The notes beneath the pieces were generated by a model that was given only the letters and a program-made list of their open reading frames with translations, did no database searches and had not been told where the DNA came from. Below are positions 36,375-43,898 of a DNA stretch of 51,327 nucleotides, piece after piece. A program made the position numbers and the translations under genes. Source of the stretch: Nostocales cyanobacterium Centralia_MAG_434 (GTDB taxonomy: Bacteria > Cyanobacteriota > Cyanobacteriia > Cyanobacteriales > Nostocaceae); assembly GCA_021324415.1 (NCBI GenBank), contig JAJPJF010000073.1, positions 1 through 51,327 of the forward strand, given 5' to 3'. Numbering within the stretch: the first letter of the stretch is position 1; each line of letters opens with the position of its first letter.

Positions 36375-37925
36375 ATGTCTGCTGAGGTTTTTGACTATCC
36401 GCCTAGCGTGGAACTTCTGAAGTGGTTAACACCGGGGTCTTTGAAACAAAACTTGGCAAAGGCGTTACGTCTATGGGTGATTTTGCGATCGCTTTATGGG
36501 GATGAACCGGATGAAGTCAGGTTGCAACTGGGCGAACAGTTTACCTATGAACAATGGCGTGAGCAGTTCTTCACCCAAACCAAGAGAGTGAGTCACACAG
36601 ATAAAATACATCACCAACGCGATGAAATCCCTATCTTGCATGACCCTGAATGTCGATGTACAAAAACACTGCAAGAGTGGTTATTTAAGTCAAACTTAAG
36701 TATTGAAAAAAACAAATGGTGTCAATCATTTCAGCAACTCTACCCAATCACACTCGATGAACTAGAAAACCTACTGTCTTCAGCCACCATCACTCAAAAG
36801 CTCAAAAAAACCTCCAAAAAATCTCTTCCTGAAGGTCGTCTTTTTGCTGTCACTGGTAAAAATTTAGAGTATGACTTTGAAACCTTGGTGAAATTGGGCT
36901 GGTTGCAACTACAAACAAATGAAAAAGGTGAATTGCAAAGAAATAGATTTTGTAAAGTATCTCAGTTTCCAACTTTAGCTGTTTCAGCTTCTCGTGAATT
37001 GCTCATAGAGTCAGAACTTTATACTCATTTAGAATTAGCTAGTTTCCACGAAAACTTTTCTCAAAAAATCAACGGCATTCAACGATTTTTTATTCATGTA
37101 GAATATATTGTACATGAGAAACTTTCAGAACAAGTCCAAAAAATTCAAAGTCAGCTTAAAAGTATCTGGGAAAAAGATTTAGTCTCTGTTATTAAATTGA
37201 CTTATCGGAGTGCTAGACGTTTTCAAGACATAGATAATTACATTGTTTATCCTGTTTGTATCTACTACTACCAACGTGCTCCCTACTTGTTTGCGTATGG
37301 CCAAACACCTCTAAATCAAAACGAAGACAAGTGGAGTCAAATTGATTGGTACGATTACAGAATGGATAGGATTGAAGATTTAAAAGAATTGAAGTGGATT
37401 GATATTAATGAATTAACATCACAGACAAAACTGAATTCTAAAAAAATTCAAGAATTAGAAAATTCTAACTGGGTTGATATAGATGCTCCACAGCATTTTA
37501 TACAAAAATGTCAGGGTAAATATCCACCAAGTCCTCAAGAAGTTAAAAATAAAATGGCAGAAGCTTGGGGGTTTGACTTCTATAATCCGCAGGAATTACT
37601 GTTACTCAGGTTTGAGCGTTATTTTCATAGCAACTATATAGCAGGTACTGAACGTACTGAATTATTTAAAGAAATTTCACACACACAGGCTAAAAGATTG
37701 ATTGTATCTGCAAAGCTGACACCAGACAACAAACAATCTCTTTTATCGATTTTACAATCACGATCTGAATCTGATATCTACTGCACCGTCAGTTACCGGG
37801 TGAACGACAACAATGTCGTTATGCGCCTAAGAGCATGGGGACCAAAAGTCGAAGTTCTCTTACCTTGGGACTTGCGATCGCGAATAGCTAAGGACTTACA
37901 GGATACATGGAAGCTTTATAAGTAG
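36375..37925 (+). CDS. WYL-domain CRISPR-associated protein (TIGR03985-like), putative regulator
   Basis: A 516-residue protein whose start (VELLKWLTPGSLKQNLAKALRLWVILRSLYGD) resembles the cyanobacterial CRISPR-associated family I know as TIGR03985. A WYL-type segment is near residues 310-345 (PYLFAYGQTP, then WYDYRMDRIEDLKEL). The N-terminal part is probably a winged helix. WYL proteins are ligand-responsive transcription factors, and one represses a CRISPR system in Synechocystis. The palindrome 44 bp upstream suggests autoregulation. A partial CRISPR repeat follows the stop codon. Confidence 0.78.
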   Translation: MSAEVFDYPPSVELLKWLTPGSLKQNLAKALRLWVILRSLYGDEPDEVRLQLGEQFTYEQWREQFFTQTKRVSHTDKIHHQRDEIPILHDPECRCTKTLQEWLFKSNLSIEKNKWCQSFQQLYPITLDELENLLSSATITQKLKKTSKKSLPEGRLFAVTGKNLEYDFETLVKLGWLQLQTNEKGELQRNRFCKVSQFPTLAVSASRELLIESELYTHLELASFHENFSQKINGIQRFFIHVEYIVHEKLSEQVQKIQSQLKSIWEKDLVSVIKLTYRSARRFQDIDNYIVYPVCIYYYQRAPYLFAYGQTPLNQNEDKWSQIDWYDYRMDRIEDLKELKWIDINELTSQTKLNSKKIQELENSNWVDIDAPQHFIQKCQGKYPPSPQEVKNKMAEAWGFDFYNPQELLLLRFERYFHSNYIAGTERTELFKEISHTQAKRLIVSAKLTPDNKQSLLSILQSRSESDIYCTVSYRVNDNNVVMRLRAWGPKVEVLLPWDLRSRIAKDLQDTWKLYK

Positions 37926-38381
37926 GTCGTTAGCAACGAAGAGAGCGAGTTCGCGGGTGCTAACCAAGCAGAGTTTCAGTCCCCTTGCGGGGATTTTGTT
38001 AGTAGCAACATTTATGGAATTATCTACTGATGAGTGTGGTTACGGTTTCAGTCCCCTCGCGGGGATTTGGTTAGTAGCAACATGCAATGTAGATCATCAG
38101 AGCTAATTTTCTCTGACGTTTCAGTCCCCTCGCGGGGATTTGGTTAGTAGCAACTTAGTTTCCTGCACTGCCTTATTGGTAGTGCTTTATTTTTGTTTCA
38201 GTCCCCTCGCGGGGATTTGGTTAGTAGCAACAGACAGACTCGCAAGATTTGGATTTGAGTTATTTGAGGTTTCAGTCCCCTCGCGGGGATTTGGTTAGTA
38301 GCAACCCAACAATGGTACTCAAGATATGGCAACCCATTTAAAACGTTTCAGTCCCCTCGCGGGGATTTGGTTAGTAGCAAC
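37925..38381 (-). CRISPR. CRISPR array 4 (6 repeats plus a truncated end)
   Basis: Repeats of 37 bp start at 37973 (with two variant positions), 38045, 38118, 38195, 38269 and 38345, ending TTAGTAGCAAC. That gives five spacers of 35-40 bp. At the left, 37925-37937 (GGTCGTTAGCAAC) looks like the last 13 bases of a further repeat, 35 bp before the next one and directly after the WYL gene stop. The loop on the transcript is GCGA (GCAA in the terminal copy). Confidence 0.97.
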
Positions 38382-38602
38382 TGCCAAGGCTGAAACTCCT
38401 ACTAGGCAGTACTTCTACAAAGGGTTTTGCCAAAGCTGAAAAAAAAGTCGATTTCAGCGTCTTGATTTTCTCTGAAAATGGCTTACCTTTGTTTCTTCTA
38501 AACGCTAGACCTATTGATTTGTCAAGGTTCTGGCATTTTTCGTGAACCCCCCAGGGTTTTTGACCCCGCTTTGGTTTACGAAAAATTTGTTTGTTTAGTC
38601 CA
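38382..38602 (-). promoter_or_regulatory. CRISPR leader 4
   Basis: The most diverged of the four leaders but clearly homologous. It keeps the CTGAAAC block next to the first repeat, the block CTATTGATTTGTCAAGGTTCT and the distal inverted repeat. That inverted repeat is TTTTTCGTGAACC (38536-38548) with GGTTTACGAAAAA (38573-38585). Confidence 0.82.
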
Positions 38603-38632
38603 TTATATGATGCTAATAACCATTTTGGTAGT
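38603..38632 (-). pseudogene. possible cas2 3'-end remnant beside leader 4
   Basis: A minus-strand frame ending ISII then TAA (38603-38605) at the same place as the other cas2 tails. Upstream only ATTTTGG remains similar to the remnant at leader 3. Taken alone this would not be called. Confidence 0.35.
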
Positions 38633-38723
38633 TATATCCCAAATCCTTTTTGATCTGTGAAAATTCCAAGTCCTAGAGCTTGGTTTCCCTACCCTCACAA
38701 AACATTGAGAAATACCTAATTCT

Positions 38724-39383
38724 CTAATCAGTACACCTAACCTTTCTGATACTCCCATCGTCCTTCAGGTCTAAAATTTCTACTTTGACCTTTTGTCCTT
38801 CAGCAAGAAATTGTGCTTTTTTGGGTTCTCTTTCACTAAGCTTAATCTTTCCCACAATTTCATACGTTACTTTGTTCCCTTTGATTGCTGTTACTGTAGC
38901 TTCTATAAGTTGACCAACAACAAAGTTATGATTGCTACTTACCTGTGCAATTTCTACTTGGCGTTCAGAGACCTGTTTTGTTTCTAAATCTACTCCTGTA
39001 GCTATGGAGGTAAGAGGTGTAGGAATTTCCTCAATAGGACTAGCATCTTTGTAGTAGCGCATAAGACGTGCTGTCCATCCTAAAATTTGCAACATGGCTT
39101 GAGCATTAGCTTGTTCCCTTTGCAGATATTGATTGCAAGCGCGCTCAATGCTACGGTAGTATTCACTAGTTCTAGAACTATGTCCAATTTGCCTACCGTT
39201 GTTAACTAAAGTTTTTAGGTATTTGAAGAATCTTCCACCTGCATCGGTTTGATGAATAGTGGCGCGGAGATAGGCGATCGCTTTTCCCAATTCGTTGACA
39301 TCTGTACCATCTTTAACTAGAGTAAGTGCGATCGCATGGGCTATTTGCCATTGAGTTTCCGATAGGGATTCAGTGCTCAGCAT
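38724..39383 (-). CDS. type III small subunit (Csm2/Cas11-like) fused to an S1/OB-like domain
   Basis: 219 residues. The first 125 are helical (WQIAHAIALTLVKDGTDVNELGKAIAYLR ... RFFKYLKTLVNNG), as in Csm2/Cas11 small subunits. The last 70 (VVGQLIEATVTAIKGNKVTYEI, then FLAEGQKVKVEILDLKDDGSIRKVR) follow the beta pattern of an S1-like RNA-binding domain. A small subunit with such a tail is unusual. The operon has a second, plain small subunit at 46016. It is the last gene of the III-D operon and shares one base with the preceding RAMP gene. Confidence 0.65.
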   Translation of the reverse strand: MLSTESLSETQWQIAHAIALTLVKDGTDVNELGKAIAYLRATIHQTDAGGRFFKYLKTLVNNGRQIGHSSRTSEYYRSIERACNQYLQREQANAQAMLQILGWTARLMRYYKDASPIEEIPTPLTSIATGVDLETKQVSERQVEIAQVSSNHNFVVGQLIEATVTAIKGNKVTYEIVGKIKLSEREPKKAQFLAEGQKVKVEILDLKDDGSIRKVRCTD

Positions 39384-40459
39384 CAGTACATTCCTTCTGG
39401 GGGTTGGCGGTCAGTTGGATAACCTAGTACAACAGCTAATTCCTGTAATTGGGGGGTTTGGATCAGCCTAGAATGACCAGCTTGTATTTGTTTTTGGATA
39501 AATTGTTGTAGTGCTTGACCTGTTAGGCGATCGCTTTGTGAAGGGGTATATGTAGAGTAGCGATCGCGCAAGTCTTGAGCATTTTGCAGCACAGTTGCTT
39601 GTGTGACCTCTACTGTCATCGTTCCCATCCCTATTGGTTTACCACCACCCACCTTAAGAGCAAGAGGATACTTAGGGTCTTGTCCAAGCACAATCAACAG
39701 GGTACCAAGTTCTTCTGGCTTCAAGTTCCTAAAATGCAACTTGGTAGTAAATGTATACTCTTTTGCCGCTTGCTGAACTGCAATGCCTTGATTTTGACCC
39801 TTTTCAATCGCTCTGACTGTATGATAATAAAACTTACGTCCAGCAACTTTACCTCTTTGATCAAAGTATGCTTTTCTCTGTTCAGGACGAGGACGATAAA
39901 GAGAGGGCATAAATCCTGTACTAAAGCCAGCATCCTCACATTTAGCATCACTAAAGTCAATCAAGCCTTGCCAATCTAAAGCACCGAAGACGAGACTGGC
40001 TGGACAAAGTTCTGTTTTGTTCCTACAAGGCAAGCGTTCTAGCGGGATAGTGGCTTTATACTTCGATGTAACAATGGTTAAAGTACTGTTGGTAATTGCC
40101 TCATACACAGATCTAATACAACCTTTGAGAGAACTACCTTGAATCGAAAGTTTTTGGTCAACTCCCTGTACCATTGTTTTGATAAGAGGTACACGACTGT
40201 TGATGTCGCTACCCATGACAACCACACCTGTGGAAACGTGCAGAGAAGTCTTAACTTTCAGAGTGAGAAACAAAGTCCCATGTAGACGATGACTATCATA
40301 TTTATGATGTCCAATGGGATGCTGTAAGGTTGGACGTTCTTTAGGAAAAGAAATTAATTCATAAGGCTTAGGTGCAGCCGTATCGTCCGAAAAATCACGA
40401 GAACGAGGCGGAGTTGGTGGTGTGGATCTTTGGGGTCTTGGGGGAGGAGTTCTAGTCAT
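39383..40459 (-). CDS. RAMP-family (Cas7-like) protein of the III-D operon
   Basis: A 358-residue protein. After a Pro/Arg-rich N terminus (1-35) comes the Cas7 pattern LKVKTSLHVSTGVVVMGSDINSRVP, then LSIQGSSLKGCIRSVYEA, and later GGGKPIGMGTM. The segment GRKFYYHTVRA resembles TIGR03986-type RAMP proteins. Asp near residue 84 (GSD) may be the RNA-cleaving residue. It overlaps csx19 by 4 bp. Confidence 0.8.
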   Translation of the reverse strand: MTRTPPPRPQRSTPPTPPRSRDFSDDTAAPKPYELISFPKERPTLQHPIGHHKYDSHRLHGTLFLTLKVKTSLHVSTGVVVMGSDINSRVPLIKTMVQGVDQKLSIQGSSLKGCIRSVYEAITNSTLTIVTSKYKATIPLERLPCRNKTELCPASLVFGALDWQGLIDFSDAKCEDAGFSTGFMPSLYRPRPEQRKAYFDQRGKVAGRKFYYHTVRAIEKGQNQGIAVQQAAKEYTFTTKLHFRNLKPEELGTLLIVLGQDPKYPLALKVGGGKPIGMGTMTVEVTQATVLQNAQDLRDRYSTYTPSQSDRLTGQALQQFIQKQIQAGHSRLIQTPQLQELAVVLGYPTDRQPPEGMY

Positions 40460-40935
40460 TTTTCCTTCACAGTAAGGGCAGTAAAATGAACGGTTGCAGT
40501 ATTTTTATCCTTAAAATATCGCTGACCTATATCAATGGTTTCGGGTCCAATATCTTCATCTTCTAAGCCCTTAAATATGAAAGCGTTAGGAAATTTAGTT
40601 TCATTGTTGTAAAAATAAGCATTGAAGTCACAAATTTCCCAATCACTTGTTTGGTCATGAGTCAGAACTGGCTGGATGTTCTGAATATCTACTTCAACTC
40701 GGCTGAGAACTAAAACATCATAGCTAGATCTTTGTTTTTTCCAACGCAATTCGCAATCAGCATTGAACATTTGCCCTTCAAGTGTAGGAAATTCCGTCGG
40801 TAATGTCATACGGATACCACTGACTGCATGAGCAGAACGCAAAAAATAGTAACTTGGCTTCGTTGCTAATTTTTCTAGCAAAACTTTCAAGTCATCTTGT
40901 GAGACAAATTGTTTAGAATACACATACCCCTTCAT
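40456..40935 (-). CDS. csx19: Csx19-like (TIGR03984) CRISPR-associated protein
   Basis: 159 residues from ATG 40935, in a 4-bp overlap with the gene before it. An upstream in-frame ATG at 40965 is less likely. The end, IGQRYFKDKNTATVHFTALTVK, and the position inside a III-D operon fit Csx19, a small accessory subunit of III-D complexes. The assignment rests on length, context and general resemblance. Confidence 0.6.
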   Translation of the reverse strand: MKGYVYSKQFVSQDDLKVLLEKLATKPSYYFLRSAHAVSGIRMTLPTEFPTLEGQMFNADCELRWKKQRSSYDVLVLSRVEVDIQNIQPVLTHDQTSDWEICDFNAYFYNNETKFPNAFIFKGLEDEDIGPETIDIGQRYFKDKNTATVHFTALTVKEK

Positions 40936-41894
40936 GCTGCTGCACCTCTTAAAACTTGACTCCAAGCACGAACAGCCCTAGTAAACAAATCAGGTACACC
41001 AGACTCACCATCTCCTTGCCACTTTAGCTGTACACCAAAGCCTAAATTCATGACTTCAGCACGAATGGGAGTGTCTTGTCTATCTGGTTTTAGGAAACCA
41101 TATTTCTCTGCTTCTGTATTTGGCAAAAACTCTCCTACTCCCAGCAGAGAATTCCAATTCCATTCTCCGCTGTTTCCTAACTGGCGTATTGTGTGCTTGT
41201 CTTGGTTTAACTCACATCCAGGATATTGCACAGCCGCTGAATTGAATTTGACTGCTACTGTACCCAAGCCGCGAGACTTGGCAAAACCAAGACCAAACCA
41301 ACCATCATTTAAATCACGCAGTACTAAACCAATTAAACCTAACTGTGCCAAAGTGAAGTTTTTCAGATGAATTTTGGTGCGAAATTCCCCCATTGTACAG
41401 ACTTGATAGTTGAATAATGCGCCTGGTATTGTTGATCCAAATACTCTATCAATAGCTACACCATTACGTTCTTCAACTTTAATTTGCTTAGGGTCAACGG
41501 GATATGCATCTTCCACACGGATACGACTGGCAATAGAAGTATTGCCAAACATCTGGTCCGTGAAAGATGATTTTTTATAGACATCATGACCCAGCAAATC
41601 TTTCAAATAATCATACTTATCATTTAAGGGGTCATTAGCCCAGGGAGTCTTAGAATTATTGGAATGACTTTCTCTTCCTACAGTCCTCACAATCCTTTCT
41701 GAATGAGCGCGAATAGCACCTTTCAAACTACTCCCCGGTAAATAAATTGAGCGTCCGCCTGCATGATATGTTTCGACAAACTCCATATCTGGCTTTGTAG
41801 GATCAGCCCCTTCTCTACCAGATTTAATGAGAATTGGTCCATCAGGTATGAGGGTGAAGTCGATAGTGCAATGGTTGACTAATCGTTTGTGCAT
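40932..41894 (-). CDS. Cas7/Csm3-like RAMP of the III-D operon
   Basis: About 320 residues from ATG 41894 (41918 also possible). It shows FTLIPDGPILIKSGREGADPTKPDMEF with a possible catalytic Asp, IYLPGSSLKGAIRAHSERI, VAIDRVFGSTIPGALF, and the glycine-rich loop GFAKSRGLGTVAV. It has the features of a III-D backbone subunit. Confidence 0.85.
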   Translation of the reverse strand: MHKRLVNHCTIDFTLIPDGPILIKSGREGADPTKPDMEFVETYHAGGRSIYLPGSSLKGAIRAHSERIVRTVGRESHSNNSKTPWANDPLNDKYDYLKDLLGHDVYKKSSFTDQMFGNTSIASRIRVEDAYPVDPKQIKVEERNGVAIDRVFGSTIPGALFNYQVCTMGEFRTKIHLKNFTLAQLGLIGLVLRDLNDGWFGLGFAKSRGLGTVAVKFNSAAVQYPGCELNQDKHTIRQLGNSGEWNWNSLLGVGEFLPNTEAEKYGFLKPDRQDTPIRAEVMNLGFGVQLKWQGDGESGVPDLFTRAVRAWSQVLRGAAA

Positions 41895-41942
41895 TGTATT
41901 AAAAAGAAGTGTTTGCAAGTCTTCTCGAAAGGGATTGGGATA

Positions 41943-42035
41943 TTACTTAGATGCTTTCATAAAATTAGCTTCAGCATAGGTCATCTGAAATACTCGTAGA
42001 ACTTCACCTATTGTTTTGTAGTTACTAAAAGCCAT
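41943..42035 (-). pseudogene. 5' fragment of a common cyanobacterial protein family
   Basis: The 30 residues MAFSNYKTIGEVLRVFQMTY... match, from memory, the N terminus of a roughly 200-residue cyanobacterial family (MAFSNFKTIAEV...FQI.Y) of unknown role that often lies near defence loci. The frame ends after 30 codons, so only the start survives. It separates the decayed array from the RAMP gene. Confidence 0.5.
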
Positions 42036-42062
42036 CGTTAATGTCCTGAAGGAATTTACTCT

Positions 42063-42237
42063 GTTTAATCCCCTTGCGGGGAAGAGAGATGGGAGATTGT
42101 TTAAACTAATCATCCAACATCTCACGGATTAAAGTATCCGTCGCCCTACAGAGCTAGTCTGACAACAGTACTTGACTGTTAGTCAGCATATGACGGAGAT
42201 AAGTTTCCGTCCCCTTAGGGGGATTTGATAAGTCAGC
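42063..42237. CRISPR. decayed CRISPR array (three degenerate repeats)
   Basis: Repeat-like stretches begin at 42063 (GTTTAATCCCCTTGCGGGG, close to array 1), 42134 (GTATCCGTCGCCC, poor) and 42203 (GTTTCCGTCCCCTTAG, close to array 3). The spacing of 71 and 69 bp equals one repeat plus one spacer. No leader is present. The last repeat runs into the stop codon of the HEPN-like gene. Confidence 0.6.
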
Positions 42238-42628
42238 CATCCAATATTTGCTTGATTGCCTGCAAATTTTGAAGAGATATTGTAACTTTTGATTTATTCT
42301 TAGTGTAATATGCCTTTGCATTAGTGGAGATATCTTCTAGATATCTGGCTTTACGACTCTCTTTTTCTAAATTTTCATATACTTTGATTAAATTACGATT
42401 ACCTAGTTGGCGGGAAAGGTTCTTAACATAATCCCGACGAGACTCGTGAGGCGATCTCCCTTCAAATTCCTGCTCTATATCAGACCCGTTAATACAAGCA
42501 TAGTATTCTACCCAATGCAATGCTGCATAAAAGCATATAGTAACTGCCCAATCTGGATAACTGTTCACAACACTGCGTGCTGCTTGTTCATTGCTTTTAG
42601 CTTGCTCAAGGTAGTGGTCACAGGTCAT
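42233..42628 (-). CDS. HEPN-like protein
   Basis: 131 residues from ATG 42628 (MTCDHYLEQAKSNEQAARSV). The frame is open upstream to 42745 but would overlap the previous gene. The helical pattern SYPDWAVTICFYAALHWVEYYA ... SPHESRRDYVKNL ... YENLEKESRKARYLE is that of small HEPN-fold proteins. A classical RNase motif R-X4-6-H is not evident, so activity is uncertain. It lies 44 bp downstream of two unknown genes, inside the III-D operon region. Confidence 0.6.
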   Translation of the reverse strand: MTCDHYLEQAKSNEQAARSVVNSYPDWAVTICFYAALHWVEYYACINGSDIEQEFEGRSPHESRRDYVKNLSRQLGNRNLIKVYENLEKESRKARYLEDISTNAKAYYTKNKSKVTISLQNLQAIKQILDG

Positions 42629-42672
42629 TTTTTTACAAAAGCTTGTTTCTATAAAAGCTTGGTTAAAGGCAA

Positions 42673-43137
42673 TCAATGCAGTACTAATTTGAGAGGAGAG
42701 CTTGACCAAGTTCGTACACGAACTTCTGTTGGTTGTCTGATACAAGAAGAATCTGCAATTACCTTAGTCTTATCTTGAAGTAAAGAAAGACGAGCTACTG
42801 TTTGTACATAGAAATACCATTTTTCTCCAGAATCATCTCTCAACTTCCATTCAGAGTCAATAACTAAATCTTGTATGTTATCCCATACTTCATCTGATAA
42901 CTCTGTTTGTGACTGTAACTCTAGTTCAAAATCGATCCAGTGAATATCTGGAAATCTCGGAGCTATAGCCCTTACTCTTTTTACATTGTCTACTTTAGCT
43001 AACTTGTGTACCAATTCTCTTGCTTCAGGAACTGCTTCAGTTCTTGATAATTCTTTCAATCGAATCAAGTTTAATGAAGAAATTGTCCGATAGCTTGTCT
43101 TCGACCACTTATCAGTTGAGTTCCTACTCACAATCAT
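42673..43137 (-). CDS. hypothetical protein, middle gene of the HEPN cassette
   Basis: A 154-residue soluble protein I do not recognise. It is rich in Trp, Arg and Glu, with helix-strand alternation around RVRAIAPRFPDIHWIDFELELQ and KWYFYVQTVARL. It overlaps the 75-residue gene before it by 4 bp, so the two are co-translated, and the HEPN-like gene follows 44 bp later. Together they look like a small defence or toxin-antitoxin-like unit, which is inference. Confidence 0.6.
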   Translation of the reverse strand: MIVSRNSTDKWSKTSYRTISSLNLIRLKELSRTEAVPEARELVHKLAKVDNVKRVRAIAPRFPDIHWIDFELELQSQTELSDEVWDNIQDLVIDSEWKLRDDSGEKWYFYVQTVARLSLLQDKTKVIADSSCIRQPTEVRVRTWSSSPLKLVLH

Positions 43138-43361
43138 TCTTCATCCTTTAAAAATTCATTTAAACGCTCTCTCAAGAAAGCAGCTTGTCGTCGAGTAAAG
43201 GCAAAGTTACCTATTGGATATGCTGATGATACTGACTCTTGTTCATTGTCTATGAATGGGCTGTCGGAAAATATTCCTGCTATTAAAATTCCATCATCAC
43301 TATCAATCGCTACTCTTACACCAGTAACCAAGTACACCTTGTCTTTACTTTGCTCAATCAT
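43134..43361 (-). CDS. hypothetical protein, first gene of the HEPN cassette
   Basis: A 75-residue protein with strands VYLVTGVRVAIDSDDGILIAGIF and a C-terminal helix FTRRQAAFLRERLNEFL. Not recognised. It starts 537 bp after the Csm3-like gene, so this cassette probably has its own promoter, and it overlaps the next gene by 4 bp. Confidence 0.55.
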   Translation of the reverse strand: MIEQSKDKVYLVTGVRVAIDSDDGILIAGIFSDSPFIDNEQESVSSAYPIGNFAFTRRQAAFLRERLNEFLKDEE

Positions 43362-43898
43362 GATTAATTTGTTTTTTCCCGTTAGTTTTTTCCTTATTTT
43401 AAAGGAGAAGCAAAAATGCAGTAAGTACCCATTTTTACGTTCTCCCCTTATTTTAAGGTAGTTTTACCTGCAGTCTGCGCTAGCCTGTAGCCGACACATT
43501 GATCAGCAACAACTTACTCTTTGAGGAGTGTAGTTTTTGATACTGAGTTGATGGGCCGAGCAATTTGCAATAAAGGTGTAACTTGATACTGAGTAAAAGA
43601 ACAATACTGCTTTTGGAAAGATGTAGAATGCGTCGATGCAGAGTATGAGTCTAGTACTGTAAAGCTTGACTTTAGTTCATTCATAAAGGGTTATTTGCCA
43701 TTAACTTCTATCATCATTATACTGCAATCTAAAGCTCTGTCAATTAGAGCAGACAAGGCTTTTCGGCAAATACAACCTCTTATTTAAGGAATATGCTAAA
43801 TACTTTTAATACTTCCATATTCCTTAATAATCCTGAGAAACTGTTTCCCTTGACAACTACCCTAGTAGGGAAATGACTGCTCTTTCAAACTTAAACTC
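43362..43898. other. 537-bp gap without a gene
   Basis: No supported coding region. Features seen: a repeated CTTATTTTAA near 43390 and 43446, a small inverted repeat TTTCCC...GGGAAA at 43847-43875, and generally AT-rich sequence. It separates the III-D operon into an upstream part (cas10 to csm3) and a downstream part with the HEPN cassette. Confidence 0.5.

Noticed and set aside
10353-38602. A tracrRNA or class 2 effector linked to the arrays
   Set aside because: No anti-repeat outside the arrays with the right form was seen, and no Cas9 or Cas12 gene is present; the GTTTCAG match in the leader is only seven bases.
43847-43875. GTTTCCC...GGGAAA stretch as another CRISPR repeat
   Set aside because: Only the outer bases agree with the repeats and there is no partner at one repeat-spacer distance.
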